From the NCBI GenBank assembly GCA_938034445.1, contig CALHLD010000024.1:124001-188000 (forward strand): a DNA stretch of 64,000 bases, written 5' to 3'. Source of the DNA: an uncultured archaeon (lineage in GTDB: Archaea; Thermoproteota; Nitrososphaeria; JACIWG01). Of this stretch, positions 1-7,922 are shown piece by piece (the first letter of the stretch is position 1; each line of letters starts with the position of its first letter). The notes below the pieces were generated by a model. That model saw only the letters and a list, made by a program, of their open reading frames with translations, ran no database searches and was not told the DNA's origin. Both the position numbers and the translations under genes were made by a program.

Positions 1-938
1 AGATTTTGCCAGACCAATTGGTAATAGCAGAGATTACATCGATAAGGGAGGGAATAGCCTATGCCACAAGAATAGAGTTTCCTGAGATACCGGATAAAGG
101 ATTTCAACCAAGGGCACCTGAAATATATGCACTTTTACTTTCAGACTTACATGTTGGAAGTAAAAGTTTCCAAAAAGAAACTTTTGAACATTTACTACAC
201 TGGTTACAGGGATACCATGGTGATAGGGAAATCATAAAGAAACTAAAATATGTAATAGTGGCAGGAGATCTTGTTGATGGTGTAGGTGTTTATCCAAATC
301 AGGAGAAAGAGTTAGAAGAAACTGACATAAGAAAACAATACATTTTAGTGGCACAATATATTGAACAGATTCCTAAACATATCCAGGTTATCATTATCCC
401 CGGAAATCATGATGCAACAAGACAAGCCCTGCCTCAACCTTCTATACCAAAAAAATATTGTGAAGAATTATATAGGATGGATAACGTGAAAATGTATGGA
501 GATCCTCTTGAAATAAAATTACATGGTATAAACTTTCTTGTTTATCACGGCCGGAGCTTAGACGATGTTTTTGCATTTTCACCATCATCAGAAACGAGTA
601 AACCAGAAAATGCTATGAAAATTTTGTTAAAAGCAAGACATTTAGCACCGGTCTTTGGGGCGAGAACTATTATAGCTCCGGCTGAAGAAGACTCCTTAGT
701 AATAGATACACCACCTGATATATTCCATGCCGGCCATGTACACATATTTGGTTACACAAAATATAGGAATACCTTAATTATAAACTCAGGTACCTTCCAA
801 AATCAAACAATGCATCAAAAGTCTATAGGAATAAATCCAACACCAGGAATAGGTGCAATAGTTAACTTAAACACATTAGAGGTTTTTGAAAAAGATTTTA
901 ATAAAATAACTATTCAACATAATCTTCAATATATTTAA
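1..938 (+). CDS. polB: DNA polymerase II (PolD) small subunit DP1, C-terminal part
   Basis: This is the exonuclease subunit of the archaeal replicative polymerase PolD, which works with DP2 (encoded at 4.5-7.9 kb). The reading frame is open to the left edge, so the gene starts outside the window; the TTG at 6 is not a credible start because DP1 proteins are usually 450-600 aa. The visible part is the calcineurin-like phosphoesterase domain, with metal-binding motifs in order (track numbering): SDLHVGSK at 46-53, GDLVDG at 87-92, PGNHD at 132-136, YHGRS near 190 and GHVHIFG at 243-249. All metal ligands appear present, so 3'-5' proofreading activity is expected. The N-terminal OB-fold region is not visible. 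The 3' end overlaps the convergent orc1 gene by 29 bp. Confidence 0.95.
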   Translation, partial: ILPDQLVIAEITSIREGIAYATRIEFPEIPDKGFQPRAPEIYALLLSDLHVGSKSFQKETFEHLLHWLQGYHGDREIIKKLKYVIVAGDLVDGVGVYPNQEKELEETDIRKQYILVAQYIEQIPKHIQVIIIPGNHDATRQALPQPSIPKKYCEELYRMDNVKMYGDPLEIKLHGINFLVYHGRSLDDVFAFSPSSETSKPENAMKILLKARHLAPVFGARTIIAPAEEDSLVIDTPPDIFHAGHVHIFGYTKYRNTLIINSGTFQNQTMHQKSIGINPTPGIGAIVNLNTLEVFEKDFNKITIQHNLQYI

Positions 939-2130
939 CTAAATCAAATAGAACTGGATCATTGGAAAAAACTGCTTTAACGGTAGCTAAAGGAATAAGT
1001 AATTTAGGTCTTTTACTCCGACCCTGTCTTCCTAAACTAACAGTTTCAGCAGAAACAATACCTAACATTGATAATTCATTCAACAAACCACTAACTCTCC
1101 TTGTTGTTAATTCAGGAATACCTAACTTTTTACATAGTTGTAAGTAATTATTATAAACGGCTCCGGTAGAGACGTTATCCTTTAATCCAGCTACACTAAG
1201 AACAACTAACTTACTGTGAAGTGGCAAGGATCTAAGTGCATCTACAAGTCTATCCTGATCAATTTTTAACAAAGCTTCACGAACATGCTCTTCATCAACA
1301 ATACTCAGATTTTTTCTTTCTGCTATTTCACCGGCAACACGTACAAGGTCAACAGCCCGTCTAGCATCACCATGTTCCGCAGCAGCGAGTGCCGCCGCTA
1401 AATTGAGAGCTGCTTCTGTAAAAACATTAGGTTGAAAACCGAGTCTAATTCTATCGGCTAAAATAACTTTCAATTCTTCTGCTGTATAGGGAGGAAAGAC
1501 TAATTCTTCTTCACTTAAGCTACTTAAAACTCTAGGATCCAAATATTCTTTAAAGGTTAAATCATTTGAGATACCAATAAGAGAAATAAAGACTCCTGAA
1601 AGTTTTTCGTTTGCTCGTGTAAGTTCATATAAAAGATCATCACCATGACTTTTTACTAAGAAATCAATTTCATCTAGAATTATAAGACCAGAGACTCGAT
1701 CCCTTGAAAGAGATTTAAAAATTCTATCAAAAATTTCACTTAAAGCAAGACCGGTATGAGGAACAGGAATATTAAAATCACGTGCAATCTCATATAATAC
1801 TCTATATTCTGTACCGGCCATACGAGTATTCACATACGCAAAACGTACACTTATAGATTTTGAAAATGCTACTTGACTTAATTTAGAAAAAACATACTTT
1901 GCAACTGCTGTTTTTCCTGTCCCAGTTTTGCCATAAAGGAAAATATTTGAAGGCCTTGCACCATGAAGAACAGGAGAAATAGTTTCAGCTACAATCCTAA
2001 TCTGCTCATCTCTAAAATATAATTTATCAGGAATATAATCAGACCTTAAAACATTCCTATCTTTGAAAATACTTGTTTTATTTAAGGCTCGTTTAAAAAT
2101 ATCATCAATAGAAAAATTATTGGAAGCCAT
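910..2130 (-). CDS. orc1: Orc1/Cdc6 replication initiator
   Basis: An AAA+ origin-binding ATPase of 406 aa, the usual length of archaeal Orc1/Cdc6. It has Walker A GKTGTGKT near residue 67, Walker B IILDEIDFL near 150, a sensor-1 region GISND near 188, a sensor-2 region HGDARRAVD near 265, and a C-terminal winged-helix domain. It reads away from the ORB-containing intergenic region directly upstream, the classic arrangement of an initiator next to its origin. A TATA-like element lies about 30 bp upstream of the ATG and an ORB half-site sits between the two, so the transcript is probably nearly leaderless and the gene may be autorepressed. The 3' end overlaps the DP1 gene. Confidence 0.96.
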   Translation of the reverse strand: MASNNFSIDDIFKRALNKTSIFKDRNVLRSDYIPDKLYFRDEQIRIVAETISPVLHGARPSNIFLYGKTGTGKTAVAKYVFSKLSQVAFSKSISVRFAYVNTRMAGTEYRVLYEIARDFNIPVPHTGLALSEIFDRIFKSLSRDRVSGLIILDEIDFLVKSHGDDLLYELTRANEKLSGVFISLIGISNDLTFKEYLDPRVLSSLSEEELVFPPYTAEELKVILADRIRLGFQPNVFTEAALNLAAALAAAEHGDARRAVDLVRVAGEIAERKNLSIVDEEHVREALLKIDQDRLVDALRSLPLHSKLVVLSVAGLKDNVSTGAVYNNYLQLCKKLGIPELTTRRVSGLLNELSMLGIVSAETVSLGRQGRSKRPKLLIPLATVKAVFSNDPVLFDLVKYIEDYVE

Positions 2131-2139
2131 ATACCAACA

Positions 2140-2151
2140 TTTCCACTGGAC
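2140..2151 (-). promoter_or_regulatory. ORB half-site at the orc1 transcription start
   Basis: The dyad part TTTCCACTGGA matches the two strong ORBs of this origin, but the CCCC string is missing. It lies between the TATA-like element and the ATG of orc1, so Orc1 bound here would cover the transcription start. Confidence 0.6.
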
Positions 2152-2153
2152 AA

Positions 2154-2166
2154 CTATATATTATTT
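2154..2166 (-). promoter_or_regulatory. TATA-like element of orc1
   Basis: AAATAATATATAG on the minus strand, centred about 30 bp upstream of the orc1 ATG. The spacing implies a very short or absent 5' leader. Confidence 0.5.
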
Positions 2167-2171
2167 TAGCT

Positions 2172-2193
2172 AGACCCCATTTTTTCCATTAGA
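2172..2193 (-). promoter_or_regulatory. Degenerate ORB, left of the AT-rich element
   Basis: On the minus strand it reads TCTAATGGAAAAAATGGGGT, an ORB-like dyad plus G-string with C-to-T and G-to-A changes in the dyad. It forms an inverted pair with the element at 2352 around the AT-rich stretch. Confidence 0.6.
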
Positions 2194-2351
2194 AAAGAAT
2201 TATAAGCAAAATTTTTTTATCTTCCTTCTTTAAGAAGAAAAGAATACCGATTTGATTTCTTAAAAATTTTATATTATATTCTTTATCAAATAAATTATAC
2301 TATTTTATCATTTTCTTTTTAGCTTTAAATATGAGATTATAACTTATTTTT

Positions 2352-2373
2352 TCTAATGGAAAAATAGGGGTCT
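2352..2373 (+). promoter_or_regulatory. Degenerate ORB, right of the AT-rich element
   Basis: TCTAATGGAAAAATAGGGGT on the plus strand, nearly identical to the minus-strand copy at 2172-2193. The two share the same dyad variant, which argues that they are a maintained pair rather than chance matches. Confidence 0.6.
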
Positions 2374-2429
2374 GTCTTTTCCTGTTATCAATAATCTAAA
2401 TAGTTATCCCCTTTTTTCCTATAGGCACA

Positions 2430-2451
2430 GACCCCTTTATTTCCACTGGAG
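2430..2451 (-). promoter_or_regulatory. Origin recognition box (ORB) 1
   Basis: The plus strand has ACCCCTTTATTTCCACTGGA, the reverse complement of the canonical dyad (TCCAGTGGA) followed by a GGGGT string. It is one of two almost identical copies about 60 bp apart in the same orientation. Confidence 0.85.
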
Positions 2452-2490
2452 CTTTTTTCTATAATTTTAACAGTTAACGATTAAAAATTA

Positions 2491-2512
2491 GACCCCTTTA
2501 TTTCCACTGGAC
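2491..2512 (-). promoter_or_regulatory. Origin recognition box (ORB) 2
   Basis: A second near-consensus ORB, ACCCCTTTATTTCCACTGGA on the plus strand, identical over this core to ORB 1 and in the same orientation, with its G-string towards the AT-rich element. Confidence 0.85.
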
Positions 2513-2600
2513 AGTTAATATGCTCCTTTATGATTTTTTTGTTTTCCATTGCATGTTAACAGTATGTTACTTTGTAGTACACTTGTTAATTTTCTTTTAC

Positions 2601-2618
2601 TAACTTGTTAACAAGTTA
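2601..2618. promoter_or_regulatory. 18-bp perfect palindrome between origin and next gene
   Basis: TAACTTGTTAACAAGTTA is a perfect inverted repeat 45 bp before the ATG at 2663. Related GTTAAC motifs occur near 2472 and 2555. It may be an operator for the downstream winged-helix gene or a second origin-binding site; the sequence does not decide. Confidence 0.5.
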
Positions 2619-2662
2619 ACAGTTTATCCATTTATCATTTTATCTACTTATTAGGTTATCGA

Positions 2663-3064
2663 ATGTCCTCCGGAGGAAAAAGAAGAATAAAAATAGAGTT
2701 TGAGGATTTCAGTGGTAGAAAAATAAAAATTGAAGTAACCGGCCCTTCTACAGGAGATGAAATTAGAAGGATTTATGAGTTTTTATCCAATAATATAAAT
2801 AATAATACAATAAATTATGATATTGAAAAGAAAGACACAAAATTTCAAAAATTTTATGATATTTTAGTTAAACATTTTCCTGTTGGTGTTTTTAACTCAA
2901 CAGATGCACTTTTAGTAGCACAAGAGGAATTTGGAACAAGTTTAAGTCAGGCCCTTGTATCAACATACCTTATGAGATTAGTTGATAGAGGTCTACTTTC
3001 AAGGAAATGGAGTTCCTCTGGATGGATATACTCTCTTGTAAAATCACCTATGATTCAGCAATAA
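2663..3064 (+). CDS. Origin-adjacent small protein with C-terminal winged-helix-like domain
   Basis: I do not recognise a named family. The 133-aa protein has a Lys/Arg-rich beta-like N-terminus (SSGGKRRIKIEFEDFSGRKI), an Asn-rich linker near 44-53, and a C-terminal half with helix-turn-helix and wing character (for example VSTYLMRLVDRGLLSRKW, then a short beta segment). This suggests DNA binding. It is the first gene on the right of the origin, with an 18-bp palindrome 45 bp upstream. Its 3' end overlaps the convergent next gene by 17 bp. A role at the origin is only an inference from position; ordinary transcription regulation is equally possible. Confidence 0.65.
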   Translation: MSSGGKRRIKIEFEDFSGRKIKIEVTGPSTGDEIRRIYEFLSNNINNNTINYDIEKKDTKFQKFYDILVKHFPVGVFNSTDALLVAQEEFGTSLSQALVSTYLMRLVDRGLLSRKWSSSGWIYSLVKSPMIQQ

Positions 3065-3575
3065 CCTTTTTACCTTGTTCACTTAATGAATAAACAAAGA
3101 ACTTTCCTTGGCTTTCCCTATTTAGTAAATTTTTAGAATACAAGCTTTTTAGTAATCTTGCTGTATGTTCTCTTGATTTTTTAATTGAATTTTGAACATC
3201 CCTTGAACTTTTTGGGCCTGTAGAAATAAACCTGAGGATACTCATTTCTATATCGCTTAAACCTAAGTCTCCTTTTCGCTCCTTTACATTTTGTAATGTT
3301 TCCTGTCTTTCTTTTTCAATTGTATCCTTTTTTATAGGATATTTTTCTATTTTATTTTCTAGTAAATCCACCTTTACCATTATTTCTGATATTCTCTTAT
3401 TTTGTTCATCTGTCCGGTGTTTAAATTCTGTTAAAATTGCTTTTAAAAGGGAATATTCTTCTTTAGATATAGTTGTTTCTTTTTTCTTTAATTTTAATGT
3501 AATAATTATATGATAACATATCAGAGTTGCAAGTATAAGTGATGCAACAATCACAAAGTCAATGATATCCATCAT
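3048..3575 (-). CDS. Membrane-anchored winged-helix protein
   Basis: A protein of 175 aa. Residues 5-27 form one hydrophobic transmembrane segment (IIDFVIVASLILATLICYHI), about 35-90 are charged and coiled-coil-like, and about 100-172 form a MarR/HxlR-like winged helix (LSDIEMSILRFISTGPKSSRDV, then a recognition helix and a wing ending SLSEQGKKVI). The architecture is that of a membrane-tethered DNA-binding regulator. The domain calls come from sequence pattern alone. It converges on and overlaps the 2663 gene, and lies 38 bp downstream of the next minus-strand gene, so the two may be co-transcribed. Target unknown. Confidence 0.75.
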   Translation of the reverse strand: MMDIIDFVIVASLILATLICYHIIITLKLKKKETTISKEEYSLLKAILTEFKHRTDEQNKRISEIMVKVDLLENKIEKYPIKKDTIEKERQETLQNVKERKGDLGLSDIEMSILRFISTGPKSSRDVQNSIKKSREHTARLLKSLYSKNLLNRESQGKFFVYSLSEQGKKVIAES

Positions 3576-3612
3576 GCAACAAATAATATCACATCATATT
3601 GTTTATATACTT

Positions 3613-3999
3613 TTATGCATTTATTAATTGGTCAAGTAAATTTTCTAAAGTTATCATAATATTGTCAATTTGTTCTTTAGTTAGGATCCTTCCTTTGACG
3701 TTATCCATTAATGTTATTATTTTTTCTAAGGCGATAAAACTTTCCTTTGAAATTATTCCCAAATAATATGCTAAAATCAGAGTATAGAACGATTTTTTTA
3801 TATTTTTGATACCTCTTTCTTTAGTAATGACATATGCTCCTTTGGAAATTTTTCCTTCATCTATCTTTGTCATAATGTCATTAATTTTACCTCCAAATTC
3901 TTTTCTCACAATTATATAATCTAGTTGTTTCCTTGAAAAGCCTGAGTTAGTGATCAATTTATCTAATAATTTGTCTTCTTTTACTAATTCTTTCAGCAT
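3613..3999 (-). CDS. Conserved hypothetical protein in the origin cluster
   Basis: A 128-aa, mostly helical, Lys/Ile-rich protein that I do not recognise. Residues about 17-45 (NSGFSRKQLDYIIVRKEF and following) could form a helix-turn-helix. The central part (FYTLILAYYLGIISKESFIAL) is hydrophobic but broken by charged residues, more like a packed helical bundle than a membrane span. The C-terminal 30 residues look like an amphipathic helix. It is probably the first gene of a two-gene minus-strand unit with the membrane-anchored winged-helix protein. Confidence 0.6.
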   Translation of the reverse strand: MLKELVKEDKLLDKLITNSGFSRKQLDYIIVRKEFGGKINDIMTKIDEGKISKGAYVITKERGIKNIKKSFYTLILAYYLGIISKESFIALEKIITLMDNVKGRILTKEQIDNIMITLENLLDQLINA

Positions 4000-4188
4000 C
4001 TATTTTACGTTAATGTAAAACAATTTAAAGATTTTCGTTTATTTTTTTCTCATGAAAGAATTTAAATTATTATATTTTACACTCTTTTTATGTAATTTTT
4101 ATTTAAAATATATGTATTTTTTATCTTTATTAATAATTTTTTGATTTATTTATAAAGTATTTAACTTATTTTCGTCTTTTTGAATAAC

Positions 4189-4197
4189 TATATAAAT
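4189..4197 (+). promoter_or_regulatory. TATA box of the elf1-DP2 operon
   Basis: TATATAAAT lies about 30-38 bp upstream of the elf1 ATG in the AT-rich 227-bp gap 4000-4226. No Shine-Dalgarno precedes that ATG, so translation is probably nearly leaderless. I see nothing else in the gap apart from promoters on both sides. Confidence 0.6.
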
Positions 4198-4226
4198 ACG
4201 GGTATAGTTACGTTTGTTGATGTTAA

Positions 4227-4466
4227 ATGGGTAGAAGAAAAAGGAAGGTAATAAAGGTATTTAAGAGGAGGCTACCAAAAATATTAGCCTGTCCAAGATG
4301 TGGTAATATTTCACTTATTGTTGATAGAGTTTCTGATGATTTAGTAAACATAAAATGTGGAACCTGTCACCTTTTCTATCCTTATTCCGCATCAAAAGAT
4401 AAAGAATACATAGATACTTATAATGAATTTGTAGATAAAATTAATCGTGGCGAAATCCAAATCTAA
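4227..4466 (+). CDS. elf1: Elf1-like transcription elongation factor
   Basis: A 79-aa zinc-ribbon protein. Its basic start (MGRRKRKVIKVFKRRLPKIL), the two cysteine pairs CPRC near 22 and CGTC near 44, and the tail with YNEFVDKINRGEI are all typical of archaeal homologues of eukaryotic Elf1, which binds near the RNA polymerase clamp. The family is found mainly in TACK and Asgard archaea. It lies 21 bp upstream of the DP2 gene on the same strand, so the two probably share a transcript. Confidence 0.85.
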   Translation: MGRRKRKVIKVFKRRLPKILACPRCGNISLIVDRVSDDLVNIKCGTCHLFYPYSASKDKEYIDTYNEFVDKINRGEIQI

Positions 4467-4487
4467 TTAAATAATGGTGTCACATCG

Positions 4488-7400
4488 TTGCAGGAAAATG
4501 TTGCGTCACAAATGCAACAATGTTTTTCTTTACTTAAAGAACGTGTATCACTTGATTTAAAATACGAAAAATATTTTTCTTACATTACTGATTATTTGAA
4601 TAAAGCAATAGAAGTTGCAAATATCGCAAGAAGTAAGGGTCTTGATCCTGCTCCAAATATAGAAACAAAAATTGTATTCGATTTAGCATCAAGAGTTGAA
4701 GAATTAATTGGACTTAAAGGTATATCAAAAAGATTAAGAACATTATTGACGTATAACAAAAAAGAAGCCGCAGCTCTTATTCTGGCTATTGATGTAGCAT
4801 CTGGATTATTTGGTTCTTTATCACGTGAGGAGGCATTGGATAAAGGTGTGAGGGCCGGATTAGCTGTTGTGACAGATGGGGTCACTGTTGCACCGTTGCA
4901 AGGTATATCAAAAGTTGCAATCAAAAAAAATAAGGATGGATCACAATATGCAAGTATATACTTTGCTGGTCCAATAAGATCCGCTGGTGGTACAGATGCT
5001 GCTTTTACTTTAGTTATAGCTAATGAAGTTAGGAAAGTTTTGGGTCTTGATCGCTACCATATAAATGATTTTGATGATGAAATAGGTCGATTTATTGAAG
5101 AATTAAGAATATATGAAAGAGAGGTTGGCAACTTCCAGTTTAAGGTAACAGATGAGGATATAAAAACAGCACTAATGTATGTGCCAGTTGAAATTAATGG
5201 TGTTGAAACAAATCCGGTAGAAGTTATTATTCATAGAAACATGAGACGAATCGAAACAAATAGGGTTAGAGGGGGTGCTCTTAGGGTTCTGAATGATGGT
5301 TTAATTGGCCGTGCAAGAAAATTAGAAAAGTTAGTTAAAGAGCTTTCTATAAGTGATTGGAATTGGCTTGTGCACTTGAAGGGTGGTTCACAAGAAGCTG
5401 CTACTTTATCACATTTTGGTGATGTTATTGCTGGCCGTCCAATACTTTCTTATCCTGGTGCAGAAGGTGGATTTAGATTAAGATACGGTCGATGTTTTAA
5501 TACAGGTTTAGCGACTGTAGGCATTAATCCTTTAACTTCAGTCATTCTAGATTATGCTCTTGTTGTAGGAACACAAATAAAGATAGATAAGCCAGGTAAA
5601 AGTGCAACTGTTGCCTTTGTCGATTCGATTGAAGGTCCAATTGTTAAATTGAAGGATGAGTCGGTAATAAAAATTGAGGATTATCAAACAGCTGAAAAAG
5701 TTAAGCATGATATAGATAAAATTCTCTTTTTAGGTGACATACTAATATCGTTTGGTGATTTTGTAGAAAATAATGCTATTCTTGATAAGACAGCGTATGT
5801 AGAAGAACTTTGGTTACATGACTTTATTGATGCGTGCAATGCAACTTATGGTAATATCACTGTTGCATCACAATATCTAGAAGTTCCTCTAGAAAATATT
5901 CTTAAGTGGATGGAAAATCCAAATAGATATTATCCGGAATTCGATTTAGCATACAAAATTTCTAAAATTTTGAATATTCCATTGCACCCACATTATCTAT
6001 TTTTTTGGGATTTGTTAAAAATTAACGAAGTTATTATCTTAAGGAATGCTTTAAGAAATGGTTCTAAAAAAGATAATAAATTAGTTATAACTTACGATGA
6101 TAATGTTAAAAAGATTTTGGAAAAACTATGTGTGCCACATAAAGTTGAAAACAATCATATACTCTTTGATCCAGATACTACAAAAATATTGGACTCTTGT
6201 CTAGGTCTTAATAGAGAAGCAGTCTTCCTTTCAAAATATGATAGTGTTCTCGATCTTATATCTTTCTTAAGTGGTGTACTCATCAAAAATAAGGTATCTA
6301 CTTTCATAGGTGTACGAGTTGGAAGACCTGAAAAGGCAGAAGAAAGAAGGATGAAACCTCCTGTTCATCTTCTTTTCCCAGTAGGTTCATTTGGTGGATC
6401 CTCACGTGACCTCATGAAGGCATCAGAAAAGGCTGTATGTGTTCCAATTATTAACAGATATTGTCTTAAATGTTCTACTCTCCAATTTTCTTCAATATGC
6501 AAAAATTGTAATAGGCCAACAATGATTGTCTACACTTGTCCCTCTTGCGGTAATACCTCTGATAAAGATGAAGTTTGTCCAAGATGTAAAATATTTATGT
6601 CGCCCTATTCGCAAAAAGTCCTTGATCTCAAAAAGGAACTATTATTAGCCTCTGAAAAGGTTGATTACAAACCTGCATCTCCATTGAAAGGTGTTAAAGG
6701 CTTAATGAATGATTTAAAACAACCAGAACCTATTGAAAAAGGTCTTTTAAGACAAAAATATAATCTACAAATTTATCGTGATGGTACCATAAGATTTGAT
6801 GCTACAAATATGCCTCTTACTTCTTTTCTGCCGAATCTTATCAATACTGATTATAGTAAATTAACTAACTTGGGTTATGATTTAAATGATCTTATGTCAG
6901 GAAAACCTGTACCAATATATGTCCAGGATGTTATTTTACCTAAGAATGCTGCTAGACATTTGATAAATGTGGCTAAATTTATTGATGAATTGTTAGAAAA
7001 ATTTTATAATCTACCTGCATTTTATAAAATAAAGGAAGAAAAGGATTTAATAGGCCACATAATTGTGGGTATTGCCCCCCATACATCTGTTGCTATTGTT
7101 GGAAGGATTATAGGTTTCTCAAACTCGCAAGTTTGTTTAGCACACCCTTTTTGGCATTCTGCAAAAAGGAGAGATTGCGATGGCGATGCCGATTCAATAA
7201 CATTGTTACTTGATGTGCTACTAAACTTTTCACTTTATTATGTTCCTTCCCAAATTGGTGGCTTAATGGATACTCCACTCCTCTTACAACCTTATATTAT
7301 ACCTTCTGAAGTCGAAGATCAATCCCTTTCTATTGATTCATCTGAAAGATATGCCAAAGACTTTTATATGAAATCTTATAAATCTGCATCAGCTAGAGAG

Positions 7401-7922
7401 TTGACCTCAATACCTCTGATAAAAAACTTTCTTGCAAAAAAGGAGGAATATTTAGATTTGAAATATAATTATGATACTAAGGTATTGTTTTTAAATAAAG
7501 AAAGAAATTCTCTTGCAACAGCACCCTCTTTCTTAGAAAAAATAGAAAGACAATTCCATTATGAATTGATGATAAAGGCTGTTAGTTTTAACGAAGCAAT
7601 AGTCGCCATTTTGACAACACATCTTATACCTGATATACTGGGGAATCTAAAAGCATTTGGTTCACAGAAGGTAAGATGCAAAAAGTGTGGAGAAAAATAT
7701 CGACGTATTCCATTAAAAGGTGTTTGCATAAAATGCGGGGGTGAACTTCAACTTTCTGTAACTAAAAAAAGTGTAGGAAAGTTTTTAGAATTAGCTGAAA
7801 GGCTTGCCTCAAACGAAGGCGTCCCTTCTTATGTTAGAATGAGAGTTGAATTGGCAAAAGAAGATTTTGAAAGTCTTTTCGGTAAAGATCAAAAGCAAGC
7901 CACTTTAACTGACTTTATCTAA
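4488..7922 (+). CDS. polC: DNA polymerase II (PolD) large subunit DP2
   Basis: The catalytic subunit of PolD, 1144 aa, within the normal size and without an intein. The TTG start at 4488 is preceded by a weak GGTG about 10 bp upstream. The catalytic double-psi beta-barrel motif is near residue 896 (DCDGDAD); the aspartates at 898 and 900 correspond to the metal ligands. Zinc-binding cysteines occur near 657-705 (CLKC, CKNC, CPSC, CPRC) and 1063-1085 (CKKC, CIKC). The C-terminus QATLTDFI is a PIP box for PCNA. In Pyrococcus the active-site motif is NCDGDED, so this one differs at two flanking residues. It converges on glyA with an 8-bp overlap. Confidence 0.97.
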   Translation: MQENVASQMQQCFSLLKERVSLDLKYEKYFSYITDYLNKAIEVANIARSKGLDPAPNIETKIVFDLASRVEELIGLKGISKRLRTLLTYNKKEAAALILAIDVASGLFGSLSREEALDKGVRAGLAVVTDGVTVAPLQGISKVAIKKNKDGSQYASIYFAGPIRSAGGTDAAFTLVIANEVRKVLGLDRYHINDFDDEIGRFIEELRIYEREVGNFQFKVTDEDIKTALMYVPVEINGVETNPVEVIIHRNMRRIETNRVRGGALRVLNDGLIGRARKLEKLVKELSISDWNWLVHLKGGSQEAATLSHFGDVIAGRPILSYPGAEGGFRLRYGRCFNTGLATVGINPLTSVILDYALVVGTQIKIDKPGKSATVAFVDSIEGPIVKLKDESVIKIEDYQTAEKVKHDIDKILFLGDILISFGDFVENNAILDKTAYVEELWLHDFIDACNATYGNITVASQYLEVPLENILKWMENPNRYYPEFDLAYKISKILNIPLHPHYLFFWDLLKINEVIILRNALRNGSKKDNKLVITYDDNVKKILEKLCVPHKVENNHILFDPDTTKILDSCLGLNREAVFLSKYDSVLDLISFLSGVLIKNKVSTFIGVRVGRPEKAEERRMKPPVHLLFPVGSFGGSSRDLMKASEKAVCVPIINRYCLKCSTLQFSSICKNCNRPTMIVYTCPSCGNTSDKDEVCPRCKIFMSPYSQKVLDLKKELLLASEKVDYKPASPLKGVKGLMNDLKQPEPIEKGLLRQKYNLQIYRDGTIRFDATNMPLTSFLPNLINTDYSKLTNLGYDLNDLMSGKPVPIYVQDVILPKNAARHLINVAKFIDELLEKFYNLPAFYKIKEEKDLIGHIIVGIAPHTSVAIVGRIIGFSNSQVCLAHPFWHSAKRRDCDGDADSITLLLDVLLNFSLYYVPSQIGGLMDTPLLLQPYIIPSEVEDQSLSIDSSERYAKDFYMKSYKSASARELTSIPLIKNFLAKKEEYLDLKYNYDTKVLFLNKERNSLATAPSFLEKIERQFHYELMIKAVSFNEAIVAILTTHLIPDILGNLKAFGSQKVRCKKCGEKYRRIPLKGVCIKCGGELQLSVTKKSVGKFLELAERLASNEGVPSYVRMRVELAKEDFESLFGKDQKQATLTDFI

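Larger units (their letters stand above)
2131..2662. other. Chromosomal replication origin (oriC) with ORB repeats
   Basis: A 532-bp gene-free region beside orc1. It contains two near-consensus origin recognition boxes (a TTCCACTGGA dyad next to ACCCC), two degenerate boxes of the form TCTAATGGAAAAA-N-GGGGTC in inverted orientation, and a dyad-only half-site. A strongly AT-rich stretch at about 2196-2350 lies between the two degenerate boxes and is the likely unwinding element. GTTAAC-type motifs and an 18-bp palindrome lie on the right side. Orc1 binding to ORB elements is established in Sulfolobus, Pyrococcus and Aeropyrum; origin activity here is inferred from the match and the gene context (DP1, orc1, DP2). 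Confidence 0.88.

Noticed and set aside
4488-7922. Possible intein in DP2
   Set aside because: DP2 often carries one near the active site, but the sequence is continuous through DCDGDAD and the length is normal.
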